Below, in pieces: positions 55,839 to 64,000 of a stretch of 64,000 nt of DNA. How positions within the stretch are numbered: position 1 is the first letter of the stretch; each line of letters opens with the position of its first letter. Made by a program: the position numbers and the translations under genes. The stretch comes from UBA1845 sp002338715 (lineage in GTDB: Bacteria; Planctomycetota; Phycisphaerae; UBA1845), in NCBI GenBank assembly GCA_035344155.1, contig DAORAL010000001.1, positions 1 through 64,000 of the forward strand, in the 5' to 3' direction. A model generated the notes under the pieces. The model worked only from the letters and a program-made list of their open reading frames with translations, did no database searches and was not told the DNA's origin.

Positions 55839-57194
55839 ATGACCAACGACGCACCCGACAATCCAAAGCCAGCCGAAGCGCAGCACGCTTTCTTCGAAGA
55901 ATCCGCGCGTTCGCTCGAACGCATCCTCGAAGACGTGCGCAACGCCTCGCCCGAAGAGCGCGCCCTGATGGCCGAGGACCTCGCCCAACTGGAAGCGATG
56001 CAGGAAAAACTCCGCCAGGGCGAAGTCCACATCCTCTGCTTCGGTTCGATCAACGTCGGCAAAAGCTCACTCATCAACGCACTGCGGGCAGAGTCCGACG
56101 CTGAAACCGGGCCCATCGGCGGATGGACCACAGCCAACAAGCGATACGACTGGGCCACCTGCTCCTACAAAGTCCCGGGGCTCGCCAACTCGAAAGTTGT
56201 GCTGGTCGATACGCCCGGATTGAACGAAGTTGGCGGTGAGGAGCGCGCCCGGATGGCCCAGGACGCAGCCGCAGCCGCAGATTTGATTCTGTTCGTGGTG
56301 GCCGACGATTTCATGGACGTGCAATACGACGCGCTCAGGCAACTGGCTGAAGCCCGCAAACCGATCATCGTCGTCTTCAACAAAACCGACACGCGCAAGC
56401 CCGACGAACTCAAGCGCCTCCTCACAAAAATCCGCGACGATCGCGTGCCCAAATTCATCAAGCCCGAAGACGTCGTCGCAGTGGCAGCCAACCCCATGCC
56501 GCGCCTCCGCATCATCGAACGCGCCGACGGCACCACCATCGAAGAAGAGTATCAACCACCACCCGACATCGAAGCGCTGCAAATCCGCATGCTCGAAATC
56601 CTCGGCGCGGAAGGCAAAGCGTTGATCGCGCTCAACTCGGCTGTCTTCTCATCAGACAAAGCCGACCGCCTCGTCGCGGTGAAAGAATCCATCCGCAGTC
56701 AACAAGCCGAAAAAATCGTGCGCAACTTCGCCATCGGAAAAGCGCTGGCCATCGCGTTCAACCCGGTGCCAATAGCTGACATCGCGGGCGGCGCACTCGT
56801 CGACGCCAAGATGATCCACAGCATCGCCGACCTCTACGATTGCAGGCTCTCAGCCAGGCAGGTGCGCTCGCTGATTCTGGAAATCGGAAAAAGCGCCGGA
56901 TGGATCGCGGGGGCTGAATGGATCACCCACGCAGGAGCCGGCGTTCTCAAAACGCTGACATTCGGTGTCAGCACACTCGTTACCGGACCCGTGCAGGCAT
57001 GTGCAGCCGCCGTCGGTTCCTACATTGTGGGAAAAGCGGCTCAGCACTATATTGTGCACGGCGAGGGATGGGGAAAAGACGGGGCAAAGAAGGTCATCCT
57101 CCGCATCATCAAAGACGCTGCCGCCGGTGGTAAAATCGACGACCTCAAGGACGAGATCAAGCAGCGCATCGCGCAGAATCGTCACGCTTCCTGA
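55839..57194 (+). CDS. GTPase with DUF697-like C-terminal domain
   Basis: The 451-residue protein has no N-terminal membrane helix. Its GTPase domain has G1 GSINVGKSS at about 69, G3 DTPG near 124 and G4 NKTD near 181. The C-terminal 150 residues (about 295-430), with AIAFNPVPIADIAGGALVDAKMIHSIADLY and GVLKTLTFGVSTLVTGPVQACAAAVGSYIVGKAAQHYI, are hydrophobic and resemble DUF697, seen in other small GTPases. It is the tandem partner of the membrane-anchored GTPase upstream and may be recruited by it. Confidence 0.87.
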   Translation: MTNDAPDNPKPAEAQHAFFEESARSLERILEDVRNASPEERALMAEDLAQLEAMQEKLRQGEVHILCFGSINVGKSSLINALRAESDAETGPIGGWTTANKRYDWATCSYKVPGLANSKVVLVDTPGLNEVGGEERARMAQDAAAAADLILFVVADDFMDVQYDALRQLAEARKPIIVVFNKTDTRKPDELKRLLTKIRDDRVPKFIKPEDVVAVAANPMPRLRIIERADGTTIEEEYQPPPDIEALQIRMLEILGAEGKALIALNSAVFSSDKADRLVAVKESIRSQQAEKIVRNFAIGKALAIAFNPVPIADIAGGALVDAKMIHSIADLYDCRLSARQVRSLILEIGKSAGWIAGAEWITHAGAGVLKTLTFGVSTLVTGPVQACAAAVGSYIVGKAAQHYIVHGEGWGKDGAKKVILRIIKDAAAGGKIDDLKDEIKQRIAQNRHAS

Positions 57195-57365
57195 TTGATA
57201 ACAGCCGCCAAGCTGTCGATCAAAATGGTGCGAAACGGTTGCGCGATCGTCGTGTCTGCTTATTTTCTGCGGCGCGACGGCTTAAGCATCCTTGATTCCA
57301 GCCCCCAGCCCTGCCAACAATAACGATTGGCTGGGTCGTTATCGTCAACAGCACCGGACGTTCCT

Positions 57366-60300
57366 ATGCGAATCAAAAGCACGGCTCTACTCGTCACGCT
57401 GATCTGCGCGCTCCCCGCGGCTGCCTTCGACCCGATCGCGGGCGATTACTCGCGCGACAATCCGCTTCACATCCGCGTGATGGCCTACAACACCCAGCGC
57501 AACTTCATCTCGACGCCAAGTACCGACGACGCGTTCAACCGCATCCTCGTGGCCATCGACCCCGACGTCATCGTGTTCGAAGAAATCGAAACCAACGTCG
57601 CCCAGTCCACGATGATCGCCCGACTCAATGCCGTTCTCCCGCCACCATCCGGAAGTTGGCAGGTGCAGTTCGGTCTGACCGGAGGAATCCGCACGGTGCT
57701 CGCCTCGCGATTTCCGTTGGCCGACACGCGGACGGATACGATCCCAGCGGCAGGGACACGCGGTGTCACCATCGGACGCATCGACCTGCCCAACGCAATC
57801 TATGCCGACGACATCTACATCATGGGCGTTCACCTGAAAGCATTCAGCGGCAGCGAAGAAGACGCCGACCGCCAACAAAGCGCCGACGCCATCACCAACT
57901 GGCTCGCAGACGCACGCGGCGTCCCGCGCCCTTCCGGCAACAACATCGTCCTGCCCAACGGCACGCCGATGATCGTCTTGGGCGACTTCAATCTCGTCGG
58001 CCCCAGTCCTCAACCGGCGCTGACGCTCATCAATGGCGACATCCAAAACGAAGTCACCTACGGACCCGACGTCAAAGGCGATTGGGACAACACCGACATG
58101 GGTGACCTCATGCCAGCCGACCCGTTTACCAGCGACACCGACACCTGGCCCAGCACATCGACGAACCCAAGCTCGCGCCTCGACCGCTTCATCTACACCG
58201 ACAGTTCGACCGAGGTGGCCAACAGCTTCGTCCTCAACACGCTGACCATGAACGGCGCCGCCCTCGCTGGCACCGGACTCTTCTCAAACGACACCACCAC
58301 GTCGAGCACAGCCGACCACCTGCCGATCGTGATGGACATCGAGATTGTTCAGGACTGCAACGAAAATTCGATACCTGACGAAGTGGAGATCGCGGCTGGG
58401 TCGGCCACCGACTGCAACGCCAACATGATCCCGGACGATTGCGAAAGTCTGAGCGACTGCAACAACAACGGTATCGCCGACCTCTGCGACATCGCCAACG
58501 AACAAAGCTTCGACTGCAACAACAACATCGTCCCCGACGAATGCGAACCGCTCGCCGACTGCAACGCCAACGGTGTTCAGGACATTTGCGACATCGCAGC
58601 CGGCACCAGCAGCGACTGCAACCACAACGATGTGCCCGACCTCTGCGAACTCATACTCGGCGCGGACGACTGCAATAACAACAACATCCCCGATGAATGC
58701 GAGCCGGACGAAGACTGCAACAACAACGGCACGCAGGACATCTGCGACATCGCCAACGAAACCAGCATCGACTGCGACGGCAACGGCGTACCCGATTCAT
58801 GCGAACTCGACGGCATCGATGACGTCGTCGTGTTGGCCAGCGATTTTGAAACACAGTTCCCACCGGTCGGCTGGTCTGCAAACGGATTGTGGCATGGCTC
58901 AACCGCTTGCCCGAGAACCAATGCCTGCAACCCGGTGACGTGGGCGTACTTTGGCGATGACTCGGTCTGCAACTTCGCAACCGGTTTGACCGAAGTCGGC
59001 GTCATGTCCGCGCCACAAGTGACGATCCCATCCGGGGCCATCTCCGCGACGCTGACCTACTGCTCGGCATACAACGGTGAGGGTGGCAATGCCAACGGTT
59101 CCGGTTTTGACTGGGCATACGTGACCGTCAACGGTGCGGAAATTGACGACGCCGGCAACGACGGCGTTCAGAACACGTGGGAAGTTCGCACCGTCAATCT
59201 AAACGCCTACATCGGACAGACGATCAACCTCGAATGGCACTTCGACTCGCGCGACGGGTCGGCCAATTCCGGTCTCGGTTGGCAGGTGGACAACATCGAA
59301 CTCATCGCCCCAACGCCAGCCGACCGCGACTGCAACGAAAACGGCACGCTCGATTCCTGCGAGATCGCGTCCGGCAGTTCCAACGACTGCAACCTCGACG
59401 GCATCCCCGACGAGTGCAGCCCCGATTGCAACGCCAACACCATTCCCGACGTGTGCGACGCGGCTGCCCTGCTGACGGGCCAACCCGAAAACAACGAGCG
59501 CTGCCTCGGCGGCGACGCCAACTTCAGCGTCACCGTGACCGAACCATCGGCAACCATCCAATGGTTTAAAGGAGCCACACCTCTCGCCAACGGTGGATCG
59601 ATTTCCGGCGCGACATCAGACAACCTCACGATCACCAACGTCGGCATCTCGGACGAAGGCAGTTACCGCTGCGTCGTCACCGACGGATGCATCGTTGCGA
59701 CGAGCGAAGCGGCCACGCTCGAGGTGGCCGGGACTGCGGCAACAATCACAAACCAACCCGAAGTCTTTATTGAAAGGTGCGCCGGCGCAGACGTGTCGTT
59801 TTCAATCGGCGCGAACGGCTCGCAACCGCTGCACTACGAATGGCGCAAGGATGGCCAACCCTTTGGCGCACCGGACGCGCCGACGCTGAACCTGCTCAAT
59901 GTTTCCACCGACGATACGGGCGACTATACGTGCCTCGTCTCAAATGCCTGCGGATCAGAATTATCAGCGGTTGGCGAACTCGCGGTCGGCGGCGGCGTCT
60001 TCACCCAACACCCAACGGATCAATGCGTTGCAACAGGTGCGACCGTCGTGTTGCACGCATCAGCCACCGGCAGCGGATTCCTCTGGGCATGGACCAAAGA
60101 TGGACTCGGCGTCACCAATGGCGGACAGATTTCCGGCGCAACCACCGGAACCTTGACGATCACAAACGTCACCCCAGCCAATGCCGGTGAATACATCGCC
60201 TACGCATACAACACCTCGCCGCTTTGTTTCAACGGCAGCAACGAAGCCGCGTTGACCGTCGATGCCTGCAACCCGTGCCCGACGCCCGGCGACTTCGATG

Positions 60301-60464
60301 ACGACGGCGACATCGATCTCGCCGACGTGCAGATCTTCGTCGAATGCTTTGACGAAAACATCTTCCTGCAACCGGCATGCGAATGCGTTAACCTGAATCC
60401 GGGAAGTCCAGTCATTGACCTAGCCGACTGGGAAGTGTTTGCACCTTTGCTGACAGGACCGTAG
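57366..60464 (+). CDS. Giant secreted protein: nuclease/phosphatase domain, DCN repeats, Ig-like domains, dockerin-like end
   Basis: The 1032-residue product has a signal peptide (residues 1-20), then an endonuclease/exonuclease/phosphatase domain to about 325 with FEEIET, GDFNLV and DHLPIVMD. About nine Asp-Cys-Asn-rich repeats follow (about 329-480; form DCNNNxIPDxCE), then a beta-rich module (about 485-650), two to three further DCN repeats (about 655-700), three Ig-like domains (about 701-788, 790-875, 876-966) and a dockerin-like end GDFDDDGDIDLADVQIF. The repeats resemble Ca-binding thrombospondin type-3 motifs. It is probably exported; the true substrate is unknown. Confidence 0.88.
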   Translation: MRIKSTALLVTLICALPAAAFDPIAGDYSRDNPLHIRVMAYNTQRNFISTPSTDDAFNRILVAIDPDVIVFEEIETNVAQSTMIARLNAVLPPPSGSWQVQFGLTGGIRTVLASRFPLADTRTDTIPAAGTRGVTIGRIDLPNAIYADDIYIMGVHLKAFSGSEEDADRQQSADAITNWLADARGVPRPSGNNIVLPNGTPMIVLGDFNLVGPSPQPALTLINGDIQNEVTYGPDVKGDWDNTDMGDLMPADPFTSDTDTWPSTSTNPSSRLDRFIYTDSSTEVANSFVLNTLTMNGAALAGTGLFSNDTTTSSTADHLPIVMDIEIVQDCNENSIPDEVEIAAGSATDCNANMIPDDCESLSDCNNNGIADLCDIANEQSFDCNNNIVPDECEPLADCNANGVQDICDIAAGTSSDCNHNDVPDLCELILGADDCNNNNIPDECEPDEDCNNNGTQDICDIANETSIDCDGNGVPDSCELDGIDDVVVLASDFETQFPPVGWSANGLWHGSTACPRTNACNPVTWAYFGDDSVCNFATGLTEVGVMSAPQVTIPSGAISATLTYCSAYNGEGGNANGSGFDWAYVTVNGAEIDDAGNDGVQNTWEVRTVNLNAYIGQTINLEWHFDSRDGSANSGLGWQVDNIELIAPTPADRDCNENGTLDSCEIASGSSNDCNLDGIPDECSPDCNANTIPDVCDAAALLTGQPENNERCLGGDANFSVTVTEPSATIQWFKGATPLANGGSISGATSDNLTITNVGISDEGSYRCVVTDGCIVATSEAATLEVAGTAATITNQPEVFIERCAGADVSFSIGANGSQPLHYEWRKDGQPFGAPDAPTLNLLNVSTDDTGDYTCLVSNACGSELSAVGELAVGGGVFTQHPTDQCVATGATVVLHASATGSGFLWAWTKDGLGVTNGGQISGATTGTLTITNVTPANAGEYIAYAYNTSPLCFNGSNEAALTVDACNPCPTPGDFDDDGDIDLADVQIFVECFDENIFLQPACECVNLNPGSPVIDLADWEVFAPLLTGP

Positions 60465-60514
60465 GGTCGGCTGTGCGGGCCATTTTGATTTGATCGGCTG
60501 CGTGCGCGCCTCTC

Positions 60515-60895
60515 TCAATCGTCGAGCGATACCAGATACTCGCATCCGATTAAGAACCCGTCATCGGTCAGCGTACGGTGGCGCACGACGGCGGGTACCA
60601 GCGGGCTATCTGCATCACTCCAGAACAATCGCAACCGCACGATCGACCCGACGTCAATCGACCGCCGATACAAGAACGCGATTCCACCGTTCGATGCGTC
60701 ATGCAGCGCAGCCGCCTCTTCGCACCCGGGATGTTTCGTATCGATGACGGCGAGCGGCCAGGTTCGATTGTGCCGCGGATGAGCCCGCCGACCCGTCGTT
60801 CGATTCGAGTCGCAGCGACGTTGCGAGATGGCCAGGAATCGCAAAAGTACTTCGCGAATCAGCACGTTGGATGACGGTTTTGTGTCCACGCCCAT
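60515..60895 (-). CDS. PilZ domain protein (cyclic-di-GMP binding)
   Basis: This 126-residue protein is essentially one PilZ domain. It has TGRRAHPRHNRTWPLAV near residue 32 (an RxxxR-like arrangement), HDASNGGIAFLYR with the DxSxxG-type motif near 66, and FLIGCEYL near the end. GGGGGGAGC precedes the ATG. PilZ domains bind cyclic-di-GMP; the target pathway is unknown. It is convergent with the giant secreted gene and divergent from psd. Confidence 0.85.
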   Translation of the reverse strand: MGVDTKPSSNVLIREVLLRFLAISQRRCDSNRTTGRRAHPRHNRTWPLAVIDTKHPGCEEAAALHDASNGGIAFLYRRSIDVGSIVRLRLFWSDADSPLVPAVVRHRTLTDDGFLIGCEYLVSLDD

Positions 60896-61078
60896 AAAGC
60901 TCCCCCCTCTGCCACCTCAACCCTACGATTCGCGAAATCCCCCTGGCAATTGGCGTCGTCTTTCGCAAGACGTGCGACGAAAGTTATCAGCCGTTCGCAT
61001 GGAAAGGTCTGTCGCGACGTGCTAAGGTAGCCGCGATTCAAGAGGCACCAGACGTCAACAAGAACCGGACGTATCGAT

Positions 61079-61732
61079 ATGGGACTTGCCAAAGAGGGAC
61101 TTCGGGAGATTCTGCTTTCGACGCTCGTGCTCGGCGCGGCGGTGTGGGGGCTTTCCTATGTGCATTGGTCGCTTGCGATCATACCAGCCGTCGTCTTGAT
61201 CTGGGTGTTCTCGTTCTTTCGCGATCCGAAACGCATCACCCATGCCGCGGGCAACTTACTCGTCTCGCCAGCCGACGGCACCGTGACGGAAGTCGTTCAC
61301 CTCGATCACCACGAACAGATCGGCGGGCCGGCGATTCGCGTCGGCATCTTCCTGAGTATCTTCAACGTGCACATCAATCGCGCGCCATGCGCGGGCACCG
61401 TTCGCACCGTCCATTATCAACCGGGAAAGTTTCTCGACGCCCGACATGAAGATGCCGGCAGGCTTAACGAATCCAACACACTGGTCATCGATCCCGCGTC
61501 CCCCATCGCCGGACCCATCGTCGTTCGGCAGGTTTCCGGGCTCATCGCCCGCCGCATAATCTGCCATGCCAAGCCCCAATCCCAGCTTGTTTGCGGGGAA
61601 CGCTTCGGTTTGATCAAATTTGGTTCGCGAACCGAGTTGATCGTTCCCGATAATCAGGGGATGACCGTGACGACACAGGTCGGCGACAAAGTCCAAGCTG
61701 GTCTGACCCATATGATGACCTGCAACCGCTAA
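61079..61732 (+). CDS. psd: Phosphatidylserine decarboxylase
   Basis: The 217-residue enzyme converts phosphatidylserine to phosphatidylethanolamine. It has an N-terminal membrane helix (about 20-45), SPADGTVTEV near residue 62, FLSIFNVHINRAPCAGTV near 93, and the self-cleavage region FGSRTELIVP near 180, where a Gly-Ser bond is expected to generate the pyruvoyl group. The short form resembles archaeal and planctomycete enzymes. pssA follows 28 bp later; together they make PE. Confidence 0.95.
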   Translation: MGLAKEGLREILLSTLVLGAAVWGLSYVHWSLAIIPAVVLIWVFSFFRDPKRITHAAGNLLVSPADGTVTEVVHLDHHEQIGGPAIRVGIFLSIFNVHINRAPCAGTVRTVHYQPGKFLDARHEDAGRLNESNTLVIDPASPIAGPIVVRQVSGLIARRIICHAKPQSQLVCGERFGLIKFGSRTELIVPDNQGMTVTTQVGDKVQAGLTHMMTCNR

Positions 61733-61760
61733 ACCGATCGCCACCCCGGTAGGAAAGGCC

Positions 61761-62714
61761 ATGAAAATCGCTGACGAACACGGCAAACACGCCAACCCCC
61801 ACCGTTCCGTGCGCCGGCTTCGCACCATCGCCGTTCTGCCCACCATGCTGACGCTGGCCAACATGCTCTGCGGATTCGCAGCCGTCTATCTCTGCATGCT
61901 CGGTTTGATCGCCGCATTCACCGGTGTCGGCGCCGATGCCAAAACCACGCTCAACAACCAGTACATCGAAAACCTGCTGCCGACTTACGTCTCCGTTGGC
62001 GGCGTGCTCATTTTTCTCGGCATGTTTTTTGACGGCATGGATGGCCGCGTCGCCCGCATGACCACCGGCACCACCAACTTCGGCGGACAACTCGACTCCC
62101 TCGCCGACATGGTCACCTTCGGCATCGCACCGGCCATGCTCGTTGTCGTGATGATCCTCACGGGCCAACACGAAGGCCTTCAAGGACCGTTCATCAAACA
62201 GCGCATCGCCTGGGTCGCGGGCGCGGTGTATGTCAGTTGTTGCGGACTCCGACTAGCACGGTTCAACGTCGAACACGCCGAAGGTGATTTGAAACACACG
62301 CGCTTCTTCGGGTTGCCAAGCCCAGGAGCCGCCGCCCTCGTCGCTTCGCTGGTCATTCTGCACGAGCACGTCGCCGAAGCCCGCGGTATGGTGCTCGTCA
62401 ATTCGCTTCCAGTCATCACCGTGATCGCCGGCATGCTCATGGTAAGCCGCGTGCAATACGTGCATGTCGGCAACACCTACCTCCGTGGCCGCAAGCCCTG
62501 GGGATACGGCGTGCTCATGGTCCTGGTCGCCGGAACATTCATCGCCGCACCATCACCAACCCTAGCCGGCATCGTGGCCATCTACGTCCTGAGCGGCCCG
62601 ATCAACACGCTCTTCAAAAAGAAAAAACGAAAGCACACGCCGGAAAGCAAAAGTCAAACCGCCGAAGCGACCGCAGACGCATCAGGTCCAAGCCAATCCA
62701 ACTCGGCGTCGTAG
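61761..62714 (+). CDS. pssA: CDP-diacylglycerol-serine O-phosphatidyltransferase
   Basis: The 317-residue integral membrane enzyme makes phosphatidylserine from CDP-diacylglycerol and serine. The CDP-alcohol phosphotransferase signature is FFDGMDGRVARMTTGTTNFGGQLDSLADMVTFG near residue 93-125, with the Asp-Gly-x2-Ala-Arg-x8-Gly-x3-Asp-x3-Asp layout. About eight membrane helices are visible. The C-terminal tail (about 280-317) is basic then Ser/Thr/Ala-rich. It is in one operon with psd. Confidence 0.95.
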   Translation: MKIADEHGKHANPHRSVRRLRTIAVLPTMLTLANMLCGFAAVYLCMLGLIAAFTGVGADAKTTLNNQYIENLLPTYVSVGGVLIFLGMFFDGMDGRVARMTTGTTNFGGQLDSLADMVTFGIAPAMLVVVMILTGQHEGLQGPFIKQRIAWVAGAVYVSCCGLRLARFNVEHAEGDLKHTRFFGLPSPGAAALVASLVILHEHVAEARGMVLVNSLPVITVIAGMLMVSRVQYVHVGNTYLRGRKPWGYGVLMVLVAGTFIAAPSPTLAGIVAIYVLSGPINTLFKKKKRKHTPESKSQTAEATADASGPSQSNSAS

Positions 62715-62747
62715 AAATAAGTAAGTGAAGGAAGCAAGAAAGGGTGG

Positions 62748-62769
62748 CCCATCTCCTGCAGGAGATGGG
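62748..62769. repeat. Perfect palindrome after pssA
   Basis: CCCATCTCCT and AGGAGATGGG flank a GC, giving a 22-bp perfect palindrome with no T-run. It may be a transcript-end hairpin or a REP-like element. Confidence 0.7.
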
Positions 62770-62950
62770 GGAGACGATGATCGGGGTTGTTCAGCCCCAA
62801 GGATTGCGTCAGTCGTCTCTCACCATTGACACAAAATGACGCGCAACGGCATGCGCTGTCAAGTACGCGCTCGCTCGCCATCGAGTCTTATCGCCGGCTC
62901 GCCGATCGTTGGAACACGTCGAGTCAAACCATCGGCAGGTTTCAAAGAAT

Positions 62951-63535
62951 TCAACTTTCTATTACCTTCTCCACAATCCGACGCATTGGCGTAGGAGGAC
63001 AACCGACCTTGACATCGAGCGAGCCGCCTAGTTCGACGTAACGCTTGCAGAAAAGAGAACACCGCCCATATGATTCGTCTTCGATGGCACGCGTGATCGG
63101 TGTTTGCATTCCGACACAGTGAGTCAACAGCGACCGCAAAGTCGCATGCGGCGTGAGAAGCTCAGCAATCTCCTGCTCGACGTGTACATCAGCCGCCAAA
63201 TGAAATACATTGTCGCCTGCAATGTTCGTCCGCTCGACGGATGCCCCTAGAGATAACAAAAGCCTCGCATCCCGGTATTCATTCGCTGCAACACTTTGTA
63301 GAAGTGGAGTGCTTCCGGCAACACCAGCTATATCAACTGTTCCGATTATCTCAAAGACGCGAGTGAGTGTCTCTTCGCTGTGTCTGATAGCACTTTCAAT
63401 CACGGACCCGCCATGAAGCAGGTCGCGAGTCGCATCAAACCCATTTGATATTGCTTCTTTGAGTGGGCCAACGTATCCGTTCGCAATGACCGTATAGAGT
63501 TCAGCCAAGTCTCCAGCGTAGTCGGAACTCGTCAT
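62951..63535 (-). CDS. Ankyrin-repeat protein
   Basis: The 194-residue soluble protein carries about three to four ankyrin-like repeats, with GSVIESAIRHSEETLTRVFEIIG near 43, TPLLQSVAANEYRDARLLLSLGASVERTN near 75 and DNVFHLAADVHVEQEIAELLT near 107. It has no signal peptide or membrane helix, so it is probably a cytoplasmic protein-binding protein. No partner gene is indicated. Confidence 0.82.
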   Translation of the reverse strand: MTSSDYAGDLAELYTVIANGYVGPLKEAISNGFDATRDLLHGGSVIESAIRHSEETLTRVFEIIGTVDIAGVAGSTPLLQSVAANEYRDARLLLSLGASVERTNIAGDNVFHLAADVHVEQEIAELLTPHATLRSLLTHCVGMQTPITRAIEDESYGRCSLFCKRYVELGGSLDVKVGCPPTPMRRIVEKVIES

Positions 63536-63631
63536 TCCTCACCATCCAGACCGCCTACGATCGCGAGTGCGTCTCGACAGGTGACCCGCCCATTCAGAGC
63601 GGATAACTGACAGTCGCGAGTTCATCGCAAG

Positions 63632-64000
63632 TCAAATCGTATCCGCCACGCGTCTTACATCTGCACCAACCGCTTTTAGCTTCTCTTCGATTCGTTCGTA
63701 ACCGCGATCGAGATGGTACATGCGCTGCACGCGGGTTTGACCCTTCGCCAATAGTCCCGCGAGCACCAACGCCGCCGACGCGCGCAGGTCAGAGGCCATC
63801 ACCGGCGCGCCGACGAGTTTCTTGACGCCTTCGACAATAACCGTCGGGCCTTCCTTGCGAAGGCGCGTGCCCATGCGGTTGAGTTCCGCGACGTGCAGGA
63901 ATCGATCGGGGAAAATCTTCTCGGTGATCACGCTGTTGCCGTCAGCCAGCGACAACAACACCATCGTCTGCGCTTGCAAGTCCGTCGGGAAACCGGGGTA
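63632..64000 (-). CDS. murA: UDP-N-acetylglucosamine 1-carboxyvinyltransferase, 3' part
   Basis: About 122 C-terminal residues of MurA, the first committed enzyme of peptidoglycan synthesis, are visible. They start YPGFPTDLQAQTMVLLSLADG and include EKIFPDRFLHVAELNRMG and DLRASAALVLAGLLAKGQT, then the closing LDRGYERIEEKLKAVGADV. The gene continues beyond the right edge of the window. The presence of murA bears on whether this planctomycete makes peptidoglycan. Confidence 0.95.
   Translation of the reverse strand, partial: YPGFPTDLQAQTMVLLSLADGNSVITEKIFPDRFLHVAELNRMGTRLRKEGPTVIVEGVKKLVGAPVMASDLRASAALVLAGLLAKGQTRVQRMYHLDRGYERIEEKLKAVGADVRRVADTI

Noticed and set aside
58350..58810. Repeated DCN codons resembling a DNA repeat array
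   Set aside because: The repetition is at the protein level; codons vary between units.

Overview
The window looks like chromosomal DNA of a planctomycete, most likely of the Phycisphaerae type. The base composition is moderately GC-rich. Clues are a large secreted protein with repeated D-C-N-x-N-x-I-P-D-x-C motifs, Ig-like modules and a dockerin-like Asp-rich C-terminus; several multi-pass dolichyl-mannosyltransferase-like enzymes; a membrane ABC permease fused to a CPBP protease; and scattered housekeeping genes (gyrA, gatB, fumC, ppc, murA) in short, frequently strand-switching units. The assignment is inferred from protein style and not from a marker tree. No prophage, transposase, CRISPR array or rRNA operon was found.

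Layout. 0-5 kb: a small membrane protein, a DUF3800 protein, and a divergent pair made of a shortened YgfK-like iron-sulfur protein and the SsnA aminohydrolase. 5-13 kb (mostly minus): two membrane glycosyltransferase-like proteins (one with C-terminal TPRs), a SpoIIE-type phosphatase, a DUF192 lipoprotein and gatB. 12.7-25.7 kb: fumC, an ABC exporter with a protease-fused permease, gyrA, secreted and unknown proteins, and a polyprenyl synthase. 26-29 kb: another glycosyltransferase-like protein and a tRNA-dihydrouridine synthase. 28.7-29.35 kb holds no protein gene but carries an inverted REP pair and a strong sigma-54-type promoter followed by a chain of stable hairpins ending in a terminator, a candidate regulatory RNA. 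29.3-34.6 kb (minus): a possible five-gene run of ppc, an O-methyltransferase, a DUF695-RraB-like fusion, an unknown protein and a cyclic-phosphate-processing receiver protein. 34.9-41 kb: kptA, then a TetR-regulated RND efflux module with matching operators. 41-46 kb: a second candidate small RNA, a second DUF3800 gene, a CoA-binding protein, tRNA-Ser(CGA), pepD, a lipoprotein and trpF. 46.5-54.6 kb: a small coiled-coil protein, an M2-type metallopeptidase, a PfkB kinase, a FAD oxidoreductase, a VOC protein, a CheX-like protein, tadA coupled to a NUDT22-like hydrolase, and a DUF4397 lipoprotein. 54.8-64 kb: two tandem GTPases, the giant secreted nuclease-like protein, a PilZ protein, the psd-pssA phospholipid pair, an ankyrin protein and the 3' part of murA.

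Functional links that can be read from order: psd-pssA make phosphatidylethanolamine; the TetR gene and the RND pump share a palindromic operator; gatB and the DUF192 protein are 15 bp apart; tadA starts inside the stop codon of the Nudix gene; the two GTPases are 5 bp apart and probably act together at the membrane. Several families of intergenic palindromes (a REP-like element with a conserved tail, a CACTGCTC-type inverted pair, and short tandem repeats) lie between genes.
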